This document shows positions 41,101 to 49,334 of a DNA stretch of 64,000 nucleotides, piece by piece; position 1 is the stretch's first letter; every line of letters starts with the position of its first letter. The notes under the pieces were generated by a model that worked only from the letters and a program-made list of their open reading frames with translations, made no database searches and was not told the origin of the DNA. The stretch covers positions 1 to 64,000 of the forward strand of contig CALJKR010000064.1 in the NCBI GenBank assembly GCA_937974555.1, in the 5' to 3' direction. The stretch comes from an uncultured Flavobacteriales bacterium (GTDB lineage Bacteria; Bacteroidota; Bacteroidia; Flavobacteriales_D; Sanyastnellaceae). Made by a program: the position numbers and the translations under genes.

Positions 41101-42407
41101 ATTGCAATTAATTTCTCGTCCATTAATTTCTTTAAAATGGGCAAATACAGCAATAGACTTTCATTCCTTTTTTCTGCGATTTCAAGAAGGTCTAAAGTTC
41201 CATCGGACCATGAAATGAGATGAAACATTCTATCGATGTCTTGCCTTCTTTTATCATTGGGTTCAATGGAGGAGGGAAGTAAGTTTCTCTTGCCCATTCT
41301 GGGTTCCCCATAGGGTACGAGGCAAGTGGGTGTTACATTGTTTTCCATCACCAAACAACAAGACAAATAAGTGCTGATGGTTTCCGTCATGGCTTTGAAC
41401 GAAATAAATGCCTTGTTGTCCAGGGAAGTATGGTATTGGCTGTAGCGGTGATACATGGAGCGAGTGATTGAGCCCATGGGTAAATTGAATCCGGGAGAGC
41501 AATATTGTCTTTCATCACTACCTCCAACAGCAAATGGAATCACTTGATGTGGCAATTGGGCATGTTTCAGGTAGTGCGCTGTTGCTCGCTCTACCAAACC
41601 TGTCGCATGTTTGGATTGTTTGAAAACATAAGGGGCTTCGTCACCACAGCATGTCATGACATAACCCGCCAACATATTGTTTTTCATGTGTGAACCAAAA
41701 TCGGATAGGTAAGCAATTACCCCAATGGTTTCTGGAGCCATGATAAATCGATAGGTGTATTTGCGATGGGGCATAGCCGCCAATTGTTGGTATAAAAATG
41801 CCATACACAATGGACCACTCAATTCATTGTTGGCCATGCTGGGGTGGCAGAGATAAGTGGACAAAACAATCTCTTGTTGAGATTCGCCAGGTAAGATACA
41901 ATGACCAACGGTAACGCTGCCCGGTGCAAGTTGACTTTGAATCACCACCTTGTATTTACCGGTTTTTGGTAGTCGTTGCAATGTGTTAAAGTCTATGCAA
42001 AAACCCCAGGTCTCCTTGTAATAGGAAGTGATGTATGGAATGGCATCGGGTTGATTTTCGATGGTAAAAAAATGTTGGCTCAATTCGGCCCATTCTACCT
42101 CACCTTCAAAGGGAATGCTATAATTGACAATGTGTAAATTGTTTTTTTTGAAATCGCAAATCTTCTCTCCGTCTGGTGTAAGGATGTAGGCGTCGGAGAT
42201 ATTCCATTCATTGGGAATCGTCCAATCAAATACCTCCTTCCCGGTAGGGTATTCAATCAATTCCAGCGGTATTAATTCTTGCAATATATGAAACGATGAT
42301 CGTAGACCATTTCCGCTGATGCTGCGGCAAATAGGCCAAAGACGATCGAAGTATTTTTCAATTTCTGTCTCAGAAAGCGGCGTCTGCAATATTTGGGAGG
42401 TTGTCAT
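41097..42407 (-). CDS. DUF4910-family, M28-like metallo-aminopeptidase fold protein
   Basis: A 436-residue protein of the DUF4910 family with a Zn-aminopeptidase-like fold. Marks: YFDRLWPICRSISGNGLRSS at the N-terminus, STYLCHPSMANNELSGPLCM with likely metal His and Asn, MAPETIGVIAYLS, GGSDERQYCSPGFNLPMGSI and YHTSLDNKAFISF with a second His. Family members are common in surface-glycan clusters, where the substrate is unproven. ATG 42407 overlaps the deoxynucleoside kinase gene by 38 bases; the overlap is longer than others in this operon. Confidence 0.8.
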   Translation of the reverse strand: MTTSQILQTPLSETEIEKYFDRLWPICRSISGNGLRSSFHILQELIPLELIEYPTGKEVFDWTIPNEWNISDAYILTPDGEKICDFKKNNLHIVNYSIPFEGEVEWAELSQHFFTIENQPDAIPYITSYYKETWGFCIDFNTLQRLPKTGKYKVVIQSQLAPGSVTVGHCILPGESQQEIVLSTYLCHPSMANNELSGPLCMAFLYQQLAAMPHRKYTYRFIMAPETIGVIAYLSDFGSHMKNNMLAGYVMTCCGDEAPYVFKQSKHATGLVERATAHYLKHAQLPHQVIPFAVGGSDERQYCSPGFNLPMGSITRSMYHRYSQYHTSLDNKAFISFKAMTETISTYLSCCLVMENNVTPTCLVPYGEPRMGKRNLLPSSIEPNDKRRQDIDRMFHLISWSDGTLDLLEIAEKRNESLLLYLPILKKLMDEKLIAI

Positions 42408-43062
42408 GGTCAAGGGCTTTTTTAGGTAATAAAGTAATCCGATGTATCCCAGGATTGTATGATTGTTGAATAAGTTTTTTTATTTCATCGTACCACATCT
42501 TATTGGCCACAAAATCCACTTGTGTTGTATCCAACATGAGGACAGTCAAATGTGGATGCTGTTGGAAGTATTGCAAGTATTGTGATTGAATATTGTTCAA
42601 GTATTCATCACTGATTTGTTGCTCATACTCTCGTCCTCTTTTCTTTATGTTCTGTTGCAATCGTTCAGTTTGTGCATACAGGTACACAATGAGATTGGGC
42701 AATGGCATTTGTTGAGCCACCAATTCATACATTTTGTCGAAGAGCTTTTTCTCATCTTCTTGTAAATTATTGGAAGCAAAAATTCGGCACTTGGCGATGA
42801 AATAATCCGAAATGATTTTGGGTTGAAAAAGGTCGGGTTGCCACTCTTTTTTCAGTTGAGAAAATCGTTCTGATAAAAAACTAAGTTCCAATGGAAAGGC
42901 ATAACGCTCCGGGGATTCATAGAATTTGGGCAGGAATGGATTATCGGCAAACTCTTCCAATACCAAGTTGGCTTTCCAATCGGCAGCCAGCATTTGAGAA
43001 AGGGAAGTTTTTCCTGACCCGATGTTTCCTTCAATGACCAGATATGAGTAGGGTAGGTTCAT
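42370..43062 (-). CDS. deoxynucleoside kinase
   Basis: A 230-residue dNK/dGK family kinase that phosphorylates deoxynucleosides for salvage. Walker A is GNIGSGKTS (residues 12-20); the substrate region has LVLEEFADNPFLPKFYESP, the ISDYFIAKCRIFA region replaces the usual D-R-S/Y motif, and the lid has KRGREYEQQI. About 24 residues (from YNPGIHRITLLPKKAL on) extend past the usual family end and overlap the next gene. Which base it prefers is unknown. ATGA overlap with folK. Confidence 0.86.
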   Translation of the reverse strand: MNLPYSYLVIEGNIGSGKTSLSQMLAADWKANLVLEEFADNPFLPKFYESPERYAFPLELSFLSERFSQLKKEWQPDLFQPKIISDYFIAKCRIFASNNLQEDEKKLFDKMYELVAQQMPLPNLIVYLYAQTERLQQNIKKRGREYEQQISDEYLNNIQSQYLQYFQQHPHLTVLMLDTTQVDFVANKMWYDEIKKLIQQSYNPGIHRITLLPKKALDHDNLPNIADAAF

Positions 43063-43550
43063 GCAATTTTCACCGGTACTGGAGCGTCTTTCAACTCACT
43101 CAAAATGGATTGAATATTTTTTTTAATGATGGGATGCTCAAGTTCTCCTGCAATTTCCGCCAATGGGACCAATACAAAAGATCGCAAATGCAATTTGTCA
43201 TGAGGAACAACAAGAGGTTCTTCTGCAATTTGGCCTTTGTAGAGCAGTAGATCAACGTCCATCTCTCGGTTCAAATAGGCCCCTTCGCTTCGTTCTCTGC
43301 CATAATATTCATCAATCTCCTCAATCTCCCTCTTGATCTGAATCAACGACAAATCAGTCTTAACTCCTAAAACACAATTGTAAAAACTGGGCGTCCCTTC
43401 CGGCATCTCCCAGCCCGGCGTTTCATAAATACTTGACTTTAAAACGATATCGCCAATATTGAAATCTATGAAATCTGTGGTTTCTTCGATCAATGCCAAG
43501 CGATCTCCTAAATTTCCACCAATACTAAAAAAGACTAAAGAATCCATCAT
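43059..43550 (-). CDS. folK: 6-hydroxymethyl-7,8-dihydropterin pyrophosphokinase
   Basis: Transfers pyrophosphate from ATP to the pterin in folate synthesis. The 163-residue protein has FFSIGGNLGDRLALIEET, SSIYETPGWEMPEGTPSFYN, YYGRERSEGAYLNREMDVDL and LVVPHDKLHLRSFVLVPLAE. ATG 43550 (or 43547 just after) is the family start; the frame to 43634 crosses into the divergent sppA start. A TACTTTAG box ends five bases upstream. First gene of the folK-dNK-DUF4910-spsF-tadA minus operon. Confidence 0.94.
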   Translation of the reverse strand: MMDSLVFFSIGGNLGDRLALIEETTDFIDFNIGDIVLKSSIYETPGWEMPEGTPSFYNCVLGVKTDLSLIQIKREIEEIDEYYGRERSEGAYLNREMDVDLLLYKGQIAEEPLVVPHDKLHLRSFVLVPLAEIAGELEHPIIKKNIQSILSELKDAPVPVKIA

Positions 43551-43555
43551 GGCCA

Positions 43556-43563
43556 CTAAAGTA
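43556..43563 (-). promoter_or_regulatory. -7-like box TACTTTAG before folK
   Basis: One mismatch to TAnnTTTG, five bases before the ATG at 43550; the only candidate promoter seen for the five-gene operon ending at 39870. Confidence 0.32.
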
Positions 43564-43614
43564 GCACCAAATAGGGAGATTTGGTTATAGATTCGCTCTC
43601 CCAAACTTAAGATT

Positions 43615-45396
43615 ATGTCATTTGGTAAAACCATTTTAGCTTCTTTAATCGGAACATTTTTAGCCTTTGTCGCGGCGTTGATTTTATTTTTTCTTTTGAT
43701 GATTGGATTGATTGCATCGTCTTTGGGCGAGAGTGATCAAGCCTTGAAAGAAATGTCTGTATTGCGCATTGCATTGAATCAACCAGTATTGGAGCGCGGC
43801 AATGAAGAATCATTGAATTTTGATTTCAATACGCTCAGCAAAAAGGACAATTTGTATTTGGATTTGTTTAGAAAAGACATGCAGAAGGCCATGACTGACG
43901 AAAATATCGCGGGCGTGTTGTTGGAAATGGGCGGCATTTCTGGTGCACCAAGTACATTGAAGGAAGTGAGGGACATCATCCAGGAATTCAAGCTTTCAGG
44001 AAAATGGGTGATGGCTTATGGTGAGAATTTGACCCAAGGCGATTACTACGTGGCTTCTTCTGCTCAGCAGATTTTCATGTATCCTACCGGGATGATGGAT
44101 TGGAAAGGACTCAACGGAGAGTCCATGTTCTTTAAGAATATGTTGGATCAACTGGAAATTGAAGCGCAAGTAATCCGAGGCAGAGACAACAAATTCAAGA
44201 GTGCTGTAGAGCCCTTTATATATGACCATTTATCTGAGCCCAACCGGGAGCAATTGACTTTGATGTTGAATCAAATTTGGGGTCAGATGGTTTCGGAAAT
44301 TGCGGAATCAAGACAGATCTCAGTAGAGGTTTTGAATCAAGCTGCCAGTGAATTGACCTTCCTTACCCCCAAGCTGGCTGTAAGCGCCAAAGCTTTGGAT
44401 GGATTGAAATATTACGATGAGATTTTGGCAATGGTTAATGAGAAGTTGGGGAAATCATTGACCGATAAAACGCCTTTTGTTCAATATGCCGATTATCGCG
44501 CGATGAATCAAGAGTTGAATTTGGAATTGGAAGAAGAGGATTATGTGGCGGTGGTATATGCTGTTGGAGAGATACAGCAAGGCAAGGGCAGTGACGATGT
44601 TATAGGTAGTGATCGCATTGCAGCTGCTTTGCGTAAAGCTCGATTGGATGAGCATGCCAAGGCCGTGGTCCTTCGTGTCAACTCTCCTGGAGGAAGTGCA
44701 CTTGCCTCAGATATCATTTGGAGAGAGACAGAAAAAATAAAAATGTCAGGAAAGCCTTTTGTGGTGAGTATGGGAGATTACGCAGCATCGGGAGGATATT
44801 ATATTTCAGCCAGTGCGGATCGAATTTTTGCAAATCCACAAACCATCACCGGATCGATAGGTGTATTTGGTATCGTACCCAACTTGAAAAACTTTTTGGA
44901 TCATAAATTGGGCATCACCATTGATCGTGTAGAGACCCATCCCCATGCGGATTATTTTTCTGTACTCAAGCCTTTTGACGAGGTAGAAATGGCCAAAATG
45001 AACGAAATGATCATTGGTATTTATGACGATTTCTTGGGTCGCGTTTCTAAGGGAAGAGGAATGACCATTGCTCAAGTGGATAGCATTGCTCGCGGTAGAG
45101 TGTGGACAGGAATGGAAGCCCAAAAGATAGGATTGGTAGATGAATTGGGTGGTTTAAAAGAAGCAATCCAATTTGCGCGTCAGAAAGCAGGATTGGCTGA
45201 TGAGGTAAAAATAAAAACCCTTCCTCGGATGGAAGATCCGATCACAGAATTGTTGGGCGGCGTTGCAGAGGCCAAACAAGATATTTTGTTGAAGGAAATT
45301 GCAGGTGAGCACTATCCCGCTTATCGTCAGTTGAGAAACATGGTGGCCAAGCCAGGAGTGTATGCGCGTATGCCATTTGTTTTGGAGGTGAAGTAA
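43615..45396 (+). CDS. sppA: signal peptide peptidase SppA, long form
   Basis: A 593-residue inner-membrane serine protease of the 67K SppA type that degrades leftover signal peptides. One N-terminal membrane helix (about 9-34), then two tandem SppA domains. The catalytic Lys/Ser dyad is in place: Lys195 in DNKFKSAVEPF and Ser392 in MGDYAASGGYYIS; also VVLRVNSPGGSALASD and GSIGVFGIVPN. Divergent from folK, with 64 bases between the start codons. The TrmH-like gene begins right after its stop. Confidence 0.94.
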   Translation: MSFGKTILASLIGTFLAFVAALILFFLLMIGLIASSLGESDQALKEMSVLRIALNQPVLERGNEESLNFDFNTLSKKDNLYLDLFRKDMQKAMTDENIAGVLLEMGGISGAPSTLKEVRDIIQEFKLSGKWVMAYGENLTQGDYYVASSAQQIFMYPTGMMDWKGLNGESMFFKNMLDQLEIEAQVIRGRDNKFKSAVEPFIYDHLSEPNREQLTLMLNQIWGQMVSEIAESRQISVEVLNQAASELTFLTPKLAVSAKALDGLKYYDEILAMVNEKLGKSLTDKTPFVQYADYRAMNQELNLELEEEDYVAVVYAVGEIQQGKGSDDVIGSDRIAAALRKARLDEHAKAVVLRVNSPGGSALASDIIWRETEKIKMSGKPFVVSMGDYAASGGYYISASADRIFANPQTITGSIGVFGIVPNLKNFLDHKLGITIDRVETHPHADYFSVLKPFDEVEMAKMNEMIIGIYDDFLGRVSKGRGMTIAQVDSIARGRVWTGMEAQKIGLVDELGGLKEAIQFARQKAGLADEVKIKTLPRMEDPITELLGGVAEAKQDILLKEIAGEHYPAYRQLRNMVAKPGVYARMPFVLEVK

Positions 45397-45936
45397 ATGG
45401 AACTGTCAAAAAAGAGCATGGATGATTTGAATCGGAAAGACGTTTCTGAATTCAAAGCCATGCATAAGTTTCCACTGGTGGTCATTTTGGATCAAGTAAG
45501 GAGCGGTTTGAATGTAGGTAGTGTTTTTAGAACAGCAGACGCCTTTGCTTTGGAAGCCGTCATTTGCGTTGGATATACTCCAACTCCCCCACACCGCGAA
45601 GTTTTAAAGACAGCCTTGGGTTCATGTGACTCTGTCTCCTGGCAATATGCAGAAAACATCGAGACGGCCATCAAGGATTGGAAAGACAAAGGATACCGGA
45701 TCATGGCATTGGAACAAACCACCGGAAGCCAACCTTTGCAGGAAATGCAATCACCACTTCAACCCACGGTATTGATCTTGGGAAATGAAGTCACCGGAGT
45801 GAGCGAAGCCGCTTTAAAACTTTGTGATGGATGTTGGGAGATAACTCAATATGGAACCAAACATTCATTGAATGTGGCCGTCAGCGCAGGAATGGCCATT
45901 TATCAGTGGGTTCAGAAATATCACCATGGGCGGTAA
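45397..45936 (+). CDS. TrmH/SpoU-family RNA 2'-O-methyltransferase
   Basis: A 179-residue SPOUT methyltransferase. The knot motifs are present: VVILDQVRSGLNVGSVFRTA (motif 1 with Asn and Arg), VLILGNEVTGVSEAALKLCD (motif 2) and HSLNVAVSAGMAIYQW (motif 3). It should use SAM to methylate a ribose in tRNA or rRNA; the target cannot be read from sequence. It starts directly after the sppA stop and its last codons overlap the DUF2256 gene. Confidence 0.9.
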   Translation: MELSKKSMDDLNRKDVSEFKAMHKFPLVVILDQVRSGLNVGSVFRTADAFALEAVICVGYTPTPPHREVLKTALGSCDSVSWQYAENIETAIKDWKDKGYRIMALEQTTGSQPLQEMQSPLQPTVLILGNEVTGVSEAALKLCDGCWEITQYGTKHSLNVAVSAGMAIYQWVQKYHHGR

Positions 45937-46081
45937 GCGAATAGAGAAGTCCAATTTGCCATCTAAAACCTGTCCTGTATGCCAGCGTCCTTTTGCGTGG
46001 CGTAAAAAATGGGAACGAGATTGGGAACAGGTGATTTACTGCAGCGAGCGCTGCAGACGAACAGGAAAAAAGTCTGATTAA
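45926..46081 (+). CDS. DUF2256 small zinc-finger-like protein
   Basis: A 51-residue protein matching DUF2256: KTCPVCQRPFAWRKKWERDW and VIYCSERCRR give two CxxC/CxxxC pairs likely to bind one zinc. Function is unknown; the family often lies near photolyase or RNA-related genes. It starts at ATG 45926 inside the last codons of the methyltransferase gene (11-base overlap). Confidence 0.85.
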   Translation: MGGKRIEKSNLPSKTCPVCQRPFAWRKKWERDWEQVIYCSERCRRTGKKSD

Positions 46082-46101
46082 AGTTTTTCATTTGTTCAGT
46101 C

Positions 46102-46129
46102 TTGCGCAAAGCATTTGGGCTTAATTTCG
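46102..46129 (+). promoter_or_regulatory. promoter of the cytochrome oxidase cluster (TTG, 17 bases, TAATTTCG)
   Basis: TTG at 46102-46104 and TAATTTCG at 46122-46129, 17 bases apart, eight bases before the ctaB ATG at 46138. One mismatch in the -7 box. The same TTG would be a false upstream start codon for ctaB. Confidence 0.5.
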
Positions 46130-46137
46130 CACCGACG

Positions 46138-47007
46138 ATGGAAAAATCCTTTTTTAAAGATCTTGCAGTGTTGTTCAAGTTGCGTCTATCCGCACTTGTC
46201 ATCATCAGTTCAGTCACAGGTTACGGTATGGCGGTGGAATCATGGCAAACCCATGAATTGCTTTGCCTAATCATCGGAGGAATTCTTCTGACTGGGGGAA
46301 GTAACGGCATGAATCAAGTGTGGGAGATCGAGTTGGACAAGTTGATGCACAGAACCATGAACAGGCCCCTTCCGCAGGATAGAATGACATTGCGAATGGC
46401 CACTGTACTTTCTGTGCTTGGCGCTGTTTTGGGCGTGGGGATATTGTGGGCAGGATTGAATTTGGCCTGCGGAGTATTGGGCCTTTCCGCATTTATTCTT
46501 TACGTATTTGTGTACACTCCCATGAAGAGGATATCCAGCATCGCCGTTTTTATTGGCGCGATTCCCGGAGCCATACCTCCCATGATCGGTTATTTGGCAC
46601 CCACAGGACATTTTAGTTTGGAGGCAGGCATTTTGTTTGCGGTTCAATTCATGTGGCAGTTTCCCCATTTTTGGGCAATAGCATGGGTTTTACAAGAAGA
46701 TTACTCGCGTGCGGGCTACAAACTTCTGCCCTTTGAAGAAGGAAGAACCAAGCAAAGTGCATTTCAAATCTTGATGTATACCTTTTTCTTGATACCCGTG
46801 GGTATGTTGCCTTGGGTTTTTCCTGTGCTTCAACCAATGATTGGATCGGTGGCCATGTGGATTGCCATCGCAATGGGAGTGATGATGTCTTATTATGCAA
46901 TCAAATTATACCGCAGTTGTGAGATCAAGGATGCAAGAAAATTGATGTTTGCTTCATTTGTTTATCTGCCTGTGGTGCAAATTGCGTACGTAATCGATCA
47001 GATATAA
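46138..47007 (+). CDS. ctaB: protohaem IX farnesyltransferase (haem O synthase)
   Basis: A 289-residue UbiA-fold membrane enzyme with about eight helices that makes haem O for haem-copper oxidases. The prenyl-diphosphate site reads NQVWEIELDKLMHRTMNRPL (N-x3-E-x3-D form); other marks are YVFVYTPMKRISSIAVFIGA, IPGAIPPMIGYLAPTG and MWQFPHFWAIAWVLQEDYSR. ATG 46138 fits the family start (MEKSFFKDLAVLFKLRLS). First gene of the oxidase cluster; four bases separate it from the first coxIII. Confidence 0.95.
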   Translation: MEKSFFKDLAVLFKLRLSALVIISSVTGYGMAVESWQTHELLCLIIGGILLTGGSNGMNQVWEIELDKLMHRTMNRPLPQDRMTLRMATVLSVLGAVLGVGILWAGLNLACGVLGLSAFILYVFVYTPMKRISSIAVFIGAIPGAIPPMIGYLAPTGHFSLEAGILFAVQFMWQFPHFWAIAWVLQEDYSRAGYKLLPFEEGRTKQSAFQILMYTFFLIPVGMLPWVFPVLQPMIGSVAMWIAIAMGVMMSYYAIKLYRSCEIKDARKLMFASFVYLPVVQIAYVIDQI

Positions 47008-47011
47008 AATT

Positions 47012-47779
47012 ATGAGTGAAAAAGTAGATGTATTTCAGGAAGTAACACCTGATGTAAAGTTAAGAACCAAAAAGATGATGATGTGGTTGATCATCTTTGC
47101 TGTGGTTATGCTATTTGGCGGAATTACTTCTGCACTGATAGTTTTGAAAGGAAAGATCATGTGGATGCATGTTCAGGTACCCACTGTATTTTGGGGAAGC
47201 ATCGCTTCGGTCATCATTTCCAGCATTGCCATGTGGTCTGCTGTAAAGGGACTGCGTGCGGGTGAAATCAAAAAATCAATGATTGCTTTGGCCATCACTT
47301 TTGCCTTGGGCATTGCTTTCACCATATTTCAAATCTCAGGATGGCAAGGACTATCTGCAAAAGGAATGGGGTATACCCAAACCTTGAATGAGAAAGGAAT
47401 GACCGTTACCAAGTGGAACCCACTGGGAAAATTCACAGGTGAGTATGGCACCGATTATTGGATTGAATACAAAGGACAGCCTTTGGTATTGTGGGAAGGG
47501 CAATTTTTTGCCAGTGATGATGCAAATCATATTAAGCCCAAGACCACAGAAGTGATGTCAACCTTTAATGCTTCTGGCGCATTGATCAGCGTATTGGTGT
47601 ACGTACATATTTTGCACTTGGCTTTGGGATTGATTTACATATTGGTAAACCTTAATCGTTTGAGAATAGGAGTGTTATCCAAAGAGAATTGGATGAGCCT
47701 TTATGCCAATGGGATGTACTGGCATTTTATGGGTATCCTTTGGATTTATTTATTCATGTTTATTTTCTTTATTTACTAG
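47012..47779 (+). CDS. cytochrome c oxidase subunit III (first copy, with periplasmic insert)
   Basis: A 255-residue CoxIII homologue with about five membrane helices: KMMMWLIIFAVVMLFGGITS, VPTVFWGSIASVIISSIAMW and LYANGMYWHFMGILWIYLFM. Between helices it has an extra segment of about 70 residues (roughly 112-182) containing GYTQTLNEKGMTVTKWNPLG and TDYWIEYKGQPLVLWEGQFF, absent from canonical CoxIII. It is paired with a second subunit III gene, as is usual in Flavobacteriia. Subunits I and II are outside the window. Confidence 0.85.
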   Translation: MSEKVDVFQEVTPDVKLRTKKMMMWLIIFAVVMLFGGITSALIVLKGKIMWMHVQVPTVFWGSIASVIISSIAMWSAVKGLRAGEIKKSMIALAITFALGIAFTIFQISGWQGLSAKGMGYTQTLNEKGMTVTKWNPLGKFTGEYGTDYWIEYKGQPLVLWEGQFFASDDANHIKPKTTEVMSTFNASGALISVLVYVHILHLALGLIYILVNLNRLRIGVLSKENWMSLYANGMYWHFMGILWIYLFMFIFFIY

Positions 47780-47883
47780 GCCCAATAAATTTCAAAAATC
47801 AATTTAGACTGAAATTAAATTTCAATTTCTACTACTGCTTATTTGAGATTTATTGCTATCATTGCAACCGAAAACCATAAACC

Positions 47884-48933
47884 ATGGCTGGACATACACA
47901 AAATTTAAGCAAAGATGAACTTTGGGGTGGAAATGCCTCTCCTTTTGGCGTTTCTTACGGAAAGATGATGATGTGGTACTTCTTGGTATCAGATGCATTG
48001 ACTTTTGGGGGATTATTAACTGCATACGGCGTGATTCGTCACAGTAGCTCAGAGCCTTGGCCCGTTGGGGAGCAAGTGTTTGAGGCGCTTCCCGGTCTTC
48101 ATGGATCTTATCCTTTGATGTACGTGGCTTTGATGACTTTCATTTTGATTGTATCATCGGTAACCATGGTTTTGGCTGTAGAGGCTGGACATCGTCGTGA
48201 CAAGAAAGGGGTAATCAAGTGGTTGGGATACACCATAGTTGGTGGATTCTTCTTCGTGGGCTCTCAAGCTTGGGAATGGTCTCACTTTATCCACGGTTCT
48301 GGTGGAGGTTTCCAATTGAACAAAGCCATGACTGTCACAGGTGAAATGGAAAATGGTGAGCAAGTGCAAATGACATTGAATGCAGGATCATGGGTCAACA
48401 TGACTGCGGATTTTGGTCATGAATACGAGCATGCTTTAGAAGGTGGTCATGAAACTGCTCCTGCAGAAGGTCATGGTCATGATGCGCATGCCGCTCACGG
48501 AGAGCATGCGGAGGCTCATGCAGCACCAGCGCACGTTGATGTAAACAGCATGAAACCAACGGAATTGATTCTGAACAAATATGTTTTGGAGCACAAAGAC
48601 GGAAAGGATATTCGCAAGGTGACTGTGAAAGGTGCTGATTGCCAAAAACTATGGGATGCCAAAGCAGACGGTTCAATGGCATTTGGAGCCAACATGCACA
48701 AGAACGAATATGCAATCCAACAACAATATGCCAATTTCTTCTTCTTTGTTACTGGTTTCCACGGATTCCACGTTTTCTCTGGAGTAGTCATCAATATCAT
48801 CGTTTGGTTTATGGCCTTGGGTGGTGAGTTTGAAAGAAGAGGTCATTATGAAACCATCGAGAAGATTGGTTTGTACTGGCACTTCGTTGACTTGGTATGG
48901 GTATTTGTATTCACATTCTTCTATCTAATCTAA
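47884..48933 (+). CDS. cytochrome c oxidase subunit III (second copy, His-rich insert)
   Basis: A 349-residue CoxIII homologue: KMMMWYFLVSDALTFGGLLT, LPGLHGSYPLMYVALMTFIL, SQAWEWSHFI, VTGFHGFHVFSGVVINIIVW and IGLYWHFVDLVWVFVFTFFY give the core helices. Residues about 140-260 are an inserted hydrophilic loop in which ten His fall between residues 179 and 217 (for example EGHGHDAHAAHGEHAEAHAA). Such a stretch could bind copper or zinc at the periplasmic side. It is 104 bases from the first coxIII; that gap holds only an A/T-rich sequence and a weak TATCATTG box. Confidence 0.88.
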   Translation: MAGHTQNLSKDELWGGNASPFGVSYGKMMMWYFLVSDALTFGGLLTAYGVIRHSSSEPWPVGEQVFEALPGLHGSYPLMYVALMTFILIVSSVTMVLAVEAGHRRDKKGVIKWLGYTIVGGFFFVGSQAWEWSHFIHGSGGGFQLNKAMTVTGEMENGEQVQMTLNAGSWVNMTADFGHEYEHALEGGHETAPAEGHGHDAHAAHGEHAEAHAAPAHVDVNSMKPTELILNKYVLEHKDGKDIRKVTVKGADCQKLWDAKADGSMAFGANMHKNEYAIQQQYANFFFFVTGFHGFHVFSGVVINIIVWFMALGGEFERRGHYETIEKIGLYWHFVDLVWVFVFTFFYLI

Positions 48934-48947
48934 TTCTTATTTGAGTC

Positions 48948-49325
48948 ATGGAAAGAGACGATTTAATTGTAAACGACAGCTACGCGATCAATGCTACACA
49001 CTCTGAAGAGGAAGGCAAAAAGATCAGAAAGAAGTTGTATGCTGTAACCTTGTTGTTGACGATCATCACCATCGTGGAAGTATTCATGGGGGTGGCTTTC
49101 AAGAGAAATGGAACTTTTGCATGGGAAACCATCAAGTTGTCTTTCTTGATTTTGACTTTGGTTAAAGCTGCTTACATTGTTTTGATTTTTATGCATTTGG
49201 GCGACGAGAAAAAGAATCTGAAGTATGTGATTTTGCTCCCTTATGCCTTGTTTATCATGTATTTGATTTTCATCGGTCTATATGAAGGCGTAGCCATCCA
49301 AGAAGCAAATTCTATCTGGAGATAA
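48948..49325 (+). CDS. cytochrome c oxidase subunit IV-like protein
   Basis: A 125-residue prokaryotic COX4-type small subunit with three membrane helices: KKLYAVTLLLTIITIVEVFM, LSFLILTLVKAAYIVLIFMH and YVILLPYALFIMYLIFIGLY. Conserved His in IFMHLGDEKKNLK. Fourteen bases after the second coxIII and ten bases before the SCO-like gene, so all are on one transcript. Confidence 0.88.
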   Translation: MERDDLIVNDSYAINATHSEEEGKKIRKKLYAVTLLLTIITIVEVFMGVAFKRNGTFAWETIKLSFLILTLVKAAYIVLIFMHLGDEKKNLKYVILLPYALFIMYLIFIGLYEGVAIQEANSIWR

Positions 49326-49334
49326 AATAAATTC

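Noticed and set aside
46102..46137. Upstream TTG start for ctaB
   Set aside because: It would add twelve unconserved residues and coincides with the -33 element of a promoter; ATG 46138 fits the family.
47811..47823. Palindrome GAAATTAAATTTC between the two coxIII genes
   Set aside because: Short and A/T-only in an A/T-rich gap; likely chance without evidence of conservation.
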